Shown here: positions 28,571 through 37,129 of the stretch, one piece after another | How the letters are laid out: every line of letters begins with the position of its first letter | How positions within the stretch are numbered: the stretch's first letter is position 1 | Origin: an uncultured Pelagibacteraceae bacterium | GTDB taxonomy: Bacteria; Pseudomonadota; Alphaproteobacteria; Pelagibacterales; Pelagibacteraceae | Assembly (NCBI GenBank): GCA_902615425.1 | Contig: CACMPD010000002.1 | Coordinates: 62,001-126,000 of the forward strand | Direction of reading: 5' to 3' | Length of the DNA stretch: 64,000 bases | Translations under genes and position numbers: made by a program | The notes under the pieces: generated by a model | What the model was told of the DNA's origin: nothing | What the model saw: the letters and a program-made list of their open reading frames with translations, nothing else | Database searches by the model: none

Positions 28571-29899
28571 ATGATTAGAAAAATCATAATTAATATATTT
28601 GCTCTAGTATTTCTAATTACTAATACTAGTTTTGCGGATATTAAATTTTGGACGACAGAGGTCCAACCTGCAAGAATGGCAAAACAAGAGGAGATGGCTA
28701 AAGCGTTTGAAGCTAAAACTGGCATCAAAGTTGAAGTCATACCAATTGAAGAAAAAGATCTTGGTACAAGAGCTACTGCAGCAGCAGCAGCAGGAGATCT
28801 TCCAGATGTGATTTATCACACTCTTCAATATGTTTTACCATGGGCTGAGGCAGGCATATTAGATGTTGATGCAAATAACGCTGTAGTTAAGTCGTTAGGT
28901 AAGAAAACATTTGCACCGGGCGCATTAAATATGGCTAAGAAGGGTGGAAAAATTGCAGCTGTTCCAGTTGATGGCTGGACGCAAATGGTTGTTTATAGAA
29001 AAGATCTATTTGCTGCAGCTGGCTTAGAGCCACCAACTTCATATGCAAACATCGTAAAAGCAGTTAATGCATTATCAAGCAATGATATGTTTGGCTTTGT
29101 AGCTGCCACAAAAACAGATGAAAACTTTATGAGTCAAGTACTTGAACATGTACTTTTAGCTAATGGAGTAAATTTTGTTAAAAAAGGTGGAACTAAAAAG
29201 CAAGGGAAAGCTTTAAAGAATTCTTTAGAATTTTATAAAGTAATTGCTAAAGCAAGCCCTCCAGGAGAATTATTCTGGAAACAATCAAGAGCTTTATACT
29301 TTGCTGGAAAAACACCAATGATTATTTGGTCACCATTTATTATGGATGAGTTAGCAGGATTAAGAGACTCTGCTCCGCCAACAATTAATAGTGACCCAAC
29401 ATCACCAGAGTTAGCTTCTAAAACTGGTTTCATTACTAATTTTAGTGGACCGAATAATAAAAAAGGAGCTGCTTGGGCTGATGTAAGATACTTTGGTATT
29501 ACTGCGGATGCAGATACTGATGAAGCTAAAAAATTCATCGAGTACTCTATGAGTGAAGGTTATACAGCTACATTAGGAATTGCTCCGGAAGGAAAATTTC
29601 CAGTAAGAAGAGGAAATAAGAGTGATCCTGGTGCTTACACAAAAGCTTGGAGTAAATTACCAGTGGGTGTTGATAGAAAAGCTCCTTTAACAGATCTTTA
29701 TTCTGCAGATGTTATTGATAACATCGTTGCAGGTTTAGATACTGCAAACAGATGGGGTGTTAAAGAGGGTGAACTATCTCGAGCATCAAAAATCATCAAT
29801 TCTCAATTCTTAAATAGAATCACGAGAGAATATATTGATGATCAAATCTCAGTTGATGAAGCGGTTAAGAAAATTAACGCTGAATTAGCTAAGTTTTAA
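28571..29899 (+). CDS. Sugar ABC transporter periplasmic substrate-binding protein (family 1)
   Basis: 442 residues. Signal peptide 1-22 (IRKIIINIFALVFLITNTSFA), then KFWTTEVQPARMAKQEEMAKAF and IIWSPFIM typical of SBP family 1 for oligosaccharides. The gene uses more Ala/Gly codons than its neighbours, typical of a highly expressed periplasmic protein. A strong ribosome site GAGGGGGAA sits about 5 nt before the ATG. A 140-bp divergent promoter region separates it from the ATPase gene. Likely ligand is an alpha-glucoside; context suggests glucosylglycerate or related sugar. Confidence 0.9.
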   Translation: MIRKIIINIFALVFLITNTSFADIKFWTTEVQPARMAKQEEMAKAFEAKTGIKVEVIPIEEKDLGTRATAAAAAGDLPDVIYHTLQYVLPWAEAGILDVDANNAVVKSLGKKTFAPGALNMAKKGGKIAAVPVDGWTQMVVYRKDLFAAAGLEPPTSYANIVKAVNALSSNDMFGFVAATKTDENFMSQVLEHVLLANGVNFVKKGGTKKQGKALKNSLEFYKVIAKASPPGELFWKQSRALYFAGKTPMIIWSPFIMDELAGLRDSAPPTINSDPTSPELASKTGFITNFSGPNNKKGAAWADVRYFGITADADTDEAKKFIEYSMSEGYTATLGIAPEGKFPVRRGNKSDPGAYTKAWSKLPVGVDRKAPLTDLYSADVIDNIVAGLDTANRWGVKEGELSRASKIINSQFLNRITREYIDDQISVDEAVKKINAELAKF

Positions 29900-29912
29900 A
29901 TAATAAATTTAT

Positions 29913-29945
29913 AAAAAGCGGATAATATTTTATTATCCGCTTTTT
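29913..29945 (+). terminator. 15-bp perfect hairpin between binding-protein and permease genes (attenuator/terminator-like)
   Basis: Positions 29913-29927 are exactly complementary to 29931-29945, with a 3-nt TTT loop. The stem is GC-rich in its middle (GCGG/CCGC) and ends in a run of five T, like an intrinsic terminator. It begins 13 nt after the binding-protein stop and ends 3 nt before the permease ATG at 29949, so it also covers the place where a ribosome site would be. The likely effect is partial termination or mRNA protection that keeps binding-protein levels above those of the permeases. Confidence 0.85.
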
Positions 29946-29948
29946 ATT

Positions 29949-31208
29949 ATGAGTGATTCATTATCAAAATTAGAAAAAAGAACTGCTTACACTTTAGTTT
30001 TACCTGCAGTCCTATTAGTTTTTGCTATCGTATTATTTCCTATATTTGCAAATGTTTGGATCAGTTTTAAGGACATTGAATTAAAAGATATTAGAATTCC
30101 TGAACCAAGGGCAAAGAAAATTGTTAAATCAATTTCAGAAAATCAATCAGAATTAAAAATTATTTATAAATTACGAAATAGTTCTTTAATTCAAGAAATA
30201 AGAAATGTTAAATTTCAAGATAAATTTCCAACAAATGTCTCACCGATCAATTTAGATCCAAGATGCAATTTTCAATCTAAAAAAGTTGTTTGCGATTTTG
30301 GAAATTGGCAGGCAAAATTTAGAGAAAATTTTGAGATAACTATACAGAATAACAATGGTGAAATAATTGACAGAAAAATAATCAAATCCCAAAAACCAAT
30401 TTTAAGTGGAAAAGCAGATAATCCATTATTGACTACAAATTTCACTTTAGAAAATTTTAAAAAAGTTTTTTATGAAAATAATTTTGTTGAATTACTTTTA
30501 ACGACATTTTACTTCACTTTTTTTGGCACAGTTGGTGCAATTATCTTTGGAATTTTAGCAGCACAATTAGTTAATCAAAATATTCAAGGACGAACATATA
30601 TGCGAGGTATTTTACTTTTTCCGTATGTGGGCCCTGTAGTTGCTTTAGCTTATACTTGGACTTTATTACTAGATCCAAATAGTGGAACTTTAAACGCATT
30701 ATTGGTTAATTTTAACATCATAGAGAAACCAATAAATTTATTAGGCCAAAAATACATAACCATGAGTATTTTAGGATTTGAATTTAAATTAAGGTTGGCT
30801 TTAACCACAATTATCTTTTTTGAAATTTGGCGCTATTTTCCACTCGCCTTTCTATTTATTTTAGCAAGATTACAAGCAATACCACAAAGTTTGTATGAAG
30901 CAGCGGAGGTAGATGGAGCAAGTCCTATTCAAAAATTTATCCATATTACACTGCCTCAAATTACAGCGATTATCTCAATTTTATTTATGATTAGGTTTAT
31001 TTGGAACTTTAATAAATTTGAGGATATCTTTTTGTTAACGGGTGGGGCATCAGGTACAAGAACTTTACCTATTAATGTTTATCAACAAGGTTTTGCAGTA
31101 TCAGATATTGGGATGGGCTCTGCTGTTTCGATAGTCATTGTGATGTTACTTCTTAGTTTCATGATTATTTATTTTAGATTAATTGGAAAGAGGGCTAATG
31201 AAGTTTAA
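29949..31208 (+). CDS. Sugar ABC transporter permease 1 (MalF/UgpA type)
   Basis: 419 residues. One membrane segment at about 15-37, a large periplasmic region at about 40-165 (MalF-like insertion), then five segments. The cytoplasmic EAA loop YEAAEVDGASP...FIHITLPQ is near residue 315. It forms the channel with the next permease. No Shine-Dalgarno is visible because a hairpin occupies that position. It overlaps the next gene's ATG by 11 bp. Confidence 0.92.
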   Translation: MSDSLSKLEKRTAYTLVLPAVLLVFAIVLFPIFANVWISFKDIELKDIRIPEPRAKKIVKSISENQSELKIIYKLRNSSLIQEIRNVKFQDKFPTNVSPINLDPRCNFQSKKVVCDFGNWQAKFRENFEITIQNNNGEIIDRKIIKSQKPILSGKADNPLLTTNFTLENFKKVFYENNFVELLLTTFYFTFFGTVGAIIFGILAAQLVNQNIQGRTYMRGILLFPYVGPVVALAYTWTLLLDPNSGTLNALLVNFNIIEKPINLLGQKYITMSILGFEFKLRLALTTIIFFEIWRYFPLAFLFILARLQAIPQSLYEAAEVDGASPIQKFIHITLPQITAIISILFMIRFIWNFNKFEDIFLLTGGASGTRTLPINVYQQGFAVSDIGMGSAVSIVIVMLLLSFMIIYFRLIGKRANEV

Positions 31209-32391
31209 GTCTCTTGCAATATTTTTAATAATTTCATCTTTTTTTCTAACATGTATTTTATCAATTTGGAAAATCATGGCTACATTACAAGGCGTAAGCT
31301 TTACTAATTTAAACATCACACCTGTTTTCTTAATTGGTATTTTATTATCTTTAACATTTGTCTTAATCGGTAATAAACTTAACCACTTAATAAAGATTCT
31401 TTTATTATCTTTTATATTTTCAATTTCATATTTTTACTTAAATGAGGCATCTCCATATTGGTATATATTTGGAGTTTTCTTAATTACTTTATTTTTTACG
31501 AACAAACTCAAAAAATACAATATGCAATCTTTACAGGAAGATTTCATATCTGAAAAAATTATTTTTGATTTTATTACCTTATTTGGCATTGTTTTCTTTG
31601 CATTTGTAATCTTATTCCCGTTTTACATTATGCTGGTTACAAGTTTTAAAACACAGATCGTTTTATTAGTTAATCCTTTAGACTTTAGTCTTGATTTCAC
31701 CAAAAGCTTAACTGAGTTGTTTAAGTCTTATTTTGTTATCTTTGAAACTTATAATTTTGGTAGGTATATCTTAATAAGCTCAGCAGTTTCTATCGGAACT
31801 GTTATTGTCACATTGTTATTTGCCATCCCTGCAGCCTATGCTGTTGCTAGATTAAATTTCTTTGGCAAAAACTTTTTATCAACCTCAATTTTAATTATCT
31901 ATATGTTTCCAGCTATAGTATTAGTCATCCCTTTATATACTGTGTTTAGTCAACTGGGATTAAGAAACTCAATCTTTGGTTTATTGATTGTTTATACAGC
32001 GACTACTTTGCCAGTCGCAATATACATGCTGCAAGGATATTTTAAAAGTATTCCAAAAGAAATTGAAGATGCTGGTATCATGGATGGTCAAAATTGGTTT
32101 GGTATAATTTTAAAGATTATTATTCCTTTAAGTTTGCCAGCTATTGCATCCGTTGCACTCTATGTTTTTATGATTGCTTGGAATGAATTCCTTTTTTCAT
32201 TGATGTTTTTAGATAGTCCCAAGTCCTTTACTTTATCACGAGCCATTCAATATCTAAGTGGGGACGCTGAAACACCACGCCAATACTTAATGGCAGGCTC
32301 AGTAATAGTTACATTGCCAGTACTATTTATATTCATTTATTTTGAAAAATATTTAGTCAGCGGTCTAACAGCTGGTAGTGTAAAAGAGTAA
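31198..32391 (+). CDS. Sugar ABC transporter permease 2 (MalG/UgpE type)
   Basis: 397 residues from the ATG at 31198. An upstream TTG at 31183 is in frame, but GGAAAGAGGG right before the ATG is a good ribosome site, so 31198 is preferred. Four N-terminal membrane segments precede a MalG-like core of about six with the EAA loop EIEDAGIMDGQN near residue 297. The N-terminal extension of about 110 residues is longer than in typical MalG. Translation is coupled to permease 1 by the overlap. Confidence 0.9.
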   Translation: MKFKSLAIFLIISSFFLTCILSIWKIMATLQGVSFTNLNITPVFLIGILLSLTFVLIGNKLNHLIKILLLSFIFSISYFYLNEASPYWYIFGVFLITLFFTNKLKKYNMQSLQEDFISEKIIFDFITLFGIVFFAFVILFPFYIMLVTSFKTQIVLLVNPLDFSLDFTKSLTELFKSYFVIFETYNFGRYILISSAVSIGTVIVTLLFAIPAAYAVARLNFFGKNFLSTSILIIYMFPAIVLVIPLYTVFSQLGLRNSIFGLLIVYTATTLPVAIYMLQGYFKSIPKEIEDAGIMDGQNWFGIILKIIIPLSLPAIASVALYVFMIAWNEFLFSLMFLDSPKSFTLSRAIQYLSGDAETPRQYLMAGSVIVTLPVLFIFIYFEKYLVSGLTAGSVKE

Positions 32392-32402
32392 TTTTTAGTA
32401 CT

Positions 32403-34517
32403 ATGAAATTAAAGAGTTGTTTAAGATCTTTTATATTTCTAATTCCTTTGACTCTGGTTTTTTCTAAAGCTATAGCGGAGCCAACCTTTGTGCAAAGCAA
32501 ATCACTTGATAACGCCTTTTATTTGGGACTTAACTTTAATAATGATGGTACAAAAATGTATACTGTAAATGCTGGAGCATCGGATGCAGTTATCGAACAT
32601 ATATTAACTACCCCATATGACATTTCAACTGCAATCGTAAATAACACTTTTGGAGTAAGTAGAGGTGGTGATACACAAGCAACACAAGTAGTGTTCAATA
32701 ACGATGGAACAAAAATGTTTATTGTTAACCATGCTGGTAGAAAGTCAGTAGATTACTACTCACTAAGCACTGCATTTGATGTTTCAACTGCTACATTTGA
32801 TGGCGAATATTTTATCTCTGGTCAAGAAAAGAGAGCAAATTCAATTGCATTTAATAATGATGGTACCAGAATGGTTGTTGCTGGTGTAGGAAATAATTCA
32901 CAAGTGCAAATTCATGAATATTCACTAAGCACAGGATTTGATCTTAGCTCCACAGTTACTCATCTTAATACTCAAGACCTAATTTCTTTTCAAAATCACA
33001 TAGATGGAGTTACTTTTAATTACGATGGTACTAAAATGTATACCATTACACTTATGAATAAAGATGGAACAGAAGCACAAGATTTGATGAGTCAGTTTAA
33101 ATTAACTACACCTTATGATGTTTCTACTTTATCACTTGAAGGCACTTATACTGTAAGTTCTGTTAGTGGAGATTCAAGAGAAGTTGTGTTTAGTAATGAT
33201 GGAAGTAAAATGTTTATCATTGATGATGATAATGATAAAGTTCATGAATTTAACTTAAGTTGTAATTGGAGCGTAGTTGATGGTGCTTGTGATGATCCAA
33301 TAACTACCTCTGATGGGGGTAAAGATATTTTAAGCTCAATCGAGTCTCAAACTGCAACCGCGAAACAAATTGCTATACACGCAAGTACTCCAGTTCTTAA
33401 CCGTATGTATTGGTTAAGAAGACATAGAACTAATGACCAATTAAGTGATCAAAATATTAGATTAAATTTTTCTAATTCAATGATGGCATCGCTTTCTAAC
33501 ATTATTCCTATATCAAATAAAACAAATGAAGTTCTAGACAAATTATCAGATGATTGGTCATTTTGGAGTGAGGGTAGTGTAAGTATTGGTAGAACTGGAG
33601 ACACATCTACTTCATCATCTAAAAAAATTAATACCAAGGGCATTACACTTGGCATGGATAAAAAGATAAGCAAAAATAGATTATATGGTTATGCTCTTAG
33701 ATTTGGTAATGATGATGTTGATGTCGGTACATCTGGGACTAATTTAGACACTGAGTCTTTTAGTTTATCTGTTTATGGAACTTTTCCTCATAATGATGAA
33801 AAATTTACTGAAGGTATCATTGGAGTGAGCACTTTAAAGACTGATCATATTAGGAAAGGGGGAGGAAGCACTAGAACAGGAGAGAGAGATGGTGCACAAA
33901 TATTTGGTTCACTTAACTACTTAACAACATATAAAAAAGAGGATTTTAATATTACTCCTAATTTAAGAGTTGATTTAAGCTATACAGAATTATCCGAATA
34001 TAGAGAAAATGGTCCTGCAGCCTTAGTTTACAAAGCTCAAACAATTGAAACTGGAATGATATCTGCTGGTTTTACCATAAGTGATATTTTAGATTATAAT
34101 TCTTTCACGTTTAAACCAAATGGTGGATTAGAACTTGGAGTAGATTTTAGTCCGTCTTCAGATGCAACATATCGTTATCTATCGGAAACTACAGAATATA
34201 CAAAATCAATTGATCAAGATTCTAAAAATTTAAGAGCAAATATTGGATTTGATTTATTAACCGATAATGGTTTTTCCATAATGTCTATCTATGAAAGAAA
34301 TCAAAGTGATAATTCTCATAGCGATACTTTATATTTAGGATTTGGTTATATAAGAACAGATGACACCGAATATGCTATGAAATTAGATAATAATGAAGCA
34401 ACTTTAGATTATAAAAGAAATTTAAGTGGTTTTGATATCAACATAAGTTCTAACTATAGTTTGATGAGTGAATTTCTCGAATATGGAACAAATATTGAAT
34501 TAAGAAATACATTCTGA
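32403..34517 (+). CDS. Autotransporter-like outer-membrane protein with beta-propeller-type passenger
   Basis: 704 residues. Signal peptide 1-25 with a cleavage-like KAIAEP. The passenger (about 26-290) has five repeats built around F-x-NDGTKM-(Y/F) (variants NDGTRM, YDGTKM, NDGSKM), each about 50 residues long and followed by a YDIST/FDVST element, as in blades of a beta-propeller. After a Ser/Asp linker, residues about 385-704 show alternating beta strands and end in a terminal Phe (RNTF), as in autotransporter barrels. It starts 12 nt after permease 2, so it may belong to the importer operon. A role in surface binding of a substrate is a guess. Confidence 0.75.
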   Translation: MKLKSCLRSFIFLIPLTLVFSKAIAEPTFVQSKSLDNAFYLGLNFNNDGTKMYTVNAGASDAVIEHILTTPYDISTAIVNNTFGVSRGGDTQATQVVFNNDGTKMFIVNHAGRKSVDYYSLSTAFDVSTATFDGEYFISGQEKRANSIAFNNDGTRMVVAGVGNNSQVQIHEYSLSTGFDLSSTVTHLNTQDLISFQNHIDGVTFNYDGTKMYTITLMNKDGTEAQDLMSQFKLTTPYDVSTLSLEGTYTVSSVSGDSREVVFSNDGSKMFIIDDDNDKVHEFNLSCNWSVVDGACDDPITTSDGGKDILSSIESQTATAKQIAIHASTPVLNRMYWLRRHRTNDQLSDQNIRLNFSNSMMASLSNIIPISNKTNEVLDKLSDDWSFWSEGSVSIGRTGDTSTSSSKKINTKGITLGMDKKISKNRLYGYALRFGNDDVDVGTSGTNLDTESFSLSVYGTFPHNDEKFTEGIIGVSTLKTDHIRKGGGSTRTGERDGAQIFGSLNYLTTYKKEDFNITPNLRVDLSYTELSEYRENGPAALVYKAQTIETGMISAGFTISDILDYNSFTFKPNGGLELGVDFSPSSDATYRYLSETTEYTKSIDQDSKNLRANIGFDLLTDNGFSIMSIYERNQSDNSHSDTLYLGFGYIRTDDTEYAMKLDNNEATLDYKRNLSGFDINISSNYSLMSEFLEYGTNIELRNTF

Positions 34518-34540
34518 TTAATATCTAATGTTTTAAAAAT

Positions 34541-35221
34541 TTAAGATATTTTTGAAATTTCACCTTTTTCAAAAGAAATAATTTTATTGCAAATTTTTTT
34601 CAACCTTTCTGAATTGTGTGAAGCAATTAAAGTAATTTTTGATTTTGCAATTCTTTCAAAAATTAGTTGATCAACTTTATCTCTTAAATTTTGATCAGCC
34701 ACTCCAATCCATTCATCTAATAATAAAATATCACTCTCGATATGTAATGATGTAAAAAAAGCTAATCTAAATCTCATTCCCGTAGAGTAAGTTTTTATTG
34801 GTAAATAAAGATAATCACCAAGCTCAGTTTCATTTTTGATTTTTTCTAATAAATTATTTCTTTGATTTTTTTTTATACCCTCAATAATTAATCTAAATTC
34901 TATATTATCAACACCAGTAAGTTCTGGATTAAACCCAAAATTGATATCGATCATAGAACTTATTGAACCAGAAATTTCAATCTTTCCTGAAGAAGGTTGA
35001 AAAATCCCTGCAACCAGTTTTAATAATGAGGTTTTTCCAGACCCGTTAGCTCCAGAGAGTCCGTAAATGCCATTATCAAATTTTAGATTTATATTTCTTA
35101 AGGCCTCTATATAGTTATTTTTAATATTTGAACCAAAAATACCATTAACTATACTTCTTCTCAAAGATAAGTTTTTATTTGAAATGGGATAATTTAAACT
35201 AACATTTTCTAATATAATCAT
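34541..35221 (-). CDS. Polysaccharide export ABC transporter ATP-binding protein (KpsT / short Wzt type)
   Basis: 226 residues. Walker A GLSGANGSGKTSLLK, an ABC signature variant TYSTGMRFRLAF, and Walker B ILLLDEWIGVAD are those of the capsule/O-antigen/teichoic-acid exporters (CPSE/LPSE). There is no C-terminal carbohydrate-binding domain as found in long Wzt, so chain-end recognition is not built in. It overlaps the permease gene by 4 nt. It exports a lipid-linked glycan made by the following 22-kb cluster. Confidence 0.9.
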   Translation of the reverse strand: MIILENVSLNYPISNKNLSLRRSIVNGIFGSNIKNNYIEALRNINLKFDNGIYGLSGANGSGKTSLLKLVAGIFQPSSGKIEISGSISSMIDINFGFNPELTGVDNIEFRLIIEGIKKNQRNNLLEKIKNETELGDYLYLPIKTYSTGMRFRLAFFTSLHIESDILLLDEWIGVADQNLRDKVDQLIFERIAKSKITLIASHNSERLKKICNKIISFEKGEISKIS

Positions 35222-36021
35222 AAATACAATATAGTTTTATTTTCCAAATGTTTATTTATTTTTAGATTAATTAAAAAAATTGTTAACATTATTATCAATG
35301 AGATAAAAAAACTTTGATAAAACTTTTCATCAAAATCATTCATTAATGGGTTTCTAAATAAAACTAAAAAATGATAAAAAGGATTAAAAATAAGAATTTT
35401 TTGAATTTTAGCTGAAACCATATTTTCACTCCATATAATTGGAGTTGCAAAAAAGAAAGCATAAACAAGATTTTCTACAATTTTTTTGACATCTTTATAT
35501 ATCGCTGACATGATTGTAATTAGATAACCTATCATAATTAAGTTGATTAATACTATAAGTAATCCAAGAAGAGCGAAGAACAAACTAAATTGAAATTTAA
35601 AATCAGAAAAAAATAATAATACGAAAATTATAGGGAAGCTATGTAAAAAAATAATAAAGTTTGTGTAAATATTTTCACATACAAAATTTTTAATATCTAT
35701 TTTTTTTTCATTCAATAAGTTTTTCTTATCTTCTAATAATGATGTAAATCCATTTAAACAACTTGAAATAAATAACCATAAAAATACTGATATAGATAAT
35801 CTATAAACAAAATTATTAAAATTATCAGGATTTAAAAATAAAAAGTAACTTAACGATAATACTGAAATTAGAAAAATGCTATTAATTACGTTCCAGAACG
35901 GTCCTAAAATAGTATCTTTATATTTTAAAACTATATTTTTATGTGAATAAAAAATCCATATATCTGAATAAGAAAAGCACTTAAAAAATTCTTTTAAAAA
36001 ATTCATTATAATAATATACAC
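35218..36021 (-). CDS. Polysaccharide export ABC-2 permease (KpsM / Wzm type)
   Basis: 267 residues, six membrane segments. The N-terminal YKDTILGPFWNVINSIF (about 30-46) is typical of the LPSE/CPSE permease family. Partner of the ATPase gene it overlaps. It starts 15 bp from the divergent glycosyltransferase gene, so the export pair and the biosynthetic genes share a promoter region. Confidence 0.9.
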   Translation of the reverse strand: MYIIIMNFLKEFFKCFSYSDIWIFYSHKNIVLKYKDTILGPFWNVINSIFLISVLSLSYFLFLNPDNFNNFVYRLSISVFLWLFISSCLNGFTSLLEDKKNLLNEKKIDIKNFVCENIYTNFIIFLHSFPIIFVLLFFSDFKFQFSLFFALLGLLIVLINLIMIGYLITIMSAIYKDVKKIVENLVYAFFFATPIIWSENMVSAKIQKILIFNPFYHFLVLFRNPLMNDFDEKFYQSFFISLIIMLTIFLINLKINKHLENKTILYL

Positions 36022-36036
36022 AAGATAATAAATAAG

Positions 36037-37119
36037 ATGAATAATATTTACCTCTCAATAGTTGCTGCAAGTAGAAACGATAACCATGGAGATAAATTAG
36101 ATGAAAGAACTAATTTATTTATTAAAAGTTTAGCTGAAAATTGTAAAAAATATCAAATTCATTCAGAATTAATCCTTGTAGAGTGGAATCAAATACCTAA
36201 TAAAAAAACTTTATCCGATCGATTAAGTTTAATTACAAATGATTATCTAGAAATTAAGATCATACCTGTAAACCAAGATCATCATTTAAAATTACCAAAT
36301 AGTGATCGTTTAGAATTTTTTCAAATGATTGCTAAAAATGTTGGTATTAGAAGAGCAGTAGGTAAGTTTATCCTAGCAACAAATATTGATGTAATTATGA
36401 ATCAAAAACTTTTTAAATTTATTTCAAAAAAAAAATTAAAAGAAAAAATAATTTATAGATGTGATCGTCATTGTGTTGAATATGATTATTCAGGAAATAT
36501 TGAGGATAGTCACCTTGATCAATTTACAAATTTTATTGATAGAAAATACTATTCTTTAGATGTTAAAACAAATGAGAAATATTATGTTTATTCTACCTTT
36601 TTAAATCAATTAAAAAATTTTTTTAAAAGTTTAAGAAGTATTTTTGAAATACAAAAAAATAAAAAAAATTTATTTCAAAAAATCACTATCAAAAACCTTA
36701 TAAGTATTAGTAAAAAGATTATTTTTTTTCTTAAAAATTATAAATTTTTCCAAAAAAAAATATTTACAAATGCTTGTGGTGATTTTACTCTTTTAGATAG
36801 AAATTCTTGGATTGCACTTAAAGGTTATTGTGAGCTGCCAATATATTCTTGGCATTTAGACTCGCTTTTTTTGTGGGAGGCAAGATTTAAAAACTATAAA
36901 TTTCATGATTTTGACAAAAATTATTATATTTTTCATATGAATCATCAAAAAAGTGGTGTGATATCTGTTAAAGAAAAATTGTTTGAAAATTTAGATAAAA
37001 ATAAGATACCTTATTTAACTAATGAAGAATTTCTAGATATAGCTATCAAATTAAGTAAAAATCCAGATTATTTAAAAACCAACGAATTATGGGGTTTACA
37101 TAATAAAAATTTAAATTAA
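36037..37119 (+). CDS. GT-A-fold glycosyltransferase-like protein
   Basis: 360 residues. The N-terminus is GT2-like (LSIVAASRNDNHGDK), with an acidic ATNIDVIM around residue 113-120 in the position of DxD. The C-terminal part has ACGDFTLLDR and CELPIYSWHLDSLF, similar in pattern to enzymes that read a galactosyltransferase-like acceptor. A Lys-rich insertion occupies about 190-245. It is the first plus-strand gene of the island. Sugar and acceptor unknown. Confidence 0.7.
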   Translation: MNNIYLSIVAASRNDNHGDKLDERTNLFIKSLAENCKKYQIHSELILVEWNQIPNKKTLSDRLSLITNDYLEIKIIPVNQDHHLKLPNSDRLEFFQMIAKNVGIRRAVGKFILATNIDVIMNQKLFKFISKKKLKEKIIYRCDRHCVEYDYSGNIEDSHLDQFTNFIDRKYYSLDVKTNEKYYVYSTFLNQLKNFFKSLRSIFEIQKNKKNLFQKITIKNLISISKKIIFFLKNYKFFQKKIFTNACGDFTLLDRNSWIALKGYCELPIYSWHLDSLFLWEARFKNYKFHDFDKNYYIFHMNHQKSGVISVKEKLFENLDKNKIPYLTNEEFLDIAIKLSKNPDYLKTNELWGLHNKNLN

Positions 37120-37129
37120 ACCTCTTTAT

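Noticed and set aside
28483-28740. 85-codon minus-strand frame across the binding-protein start
   Set aside because: Antisense to a certain start with a strong ribosome site; no similarity.
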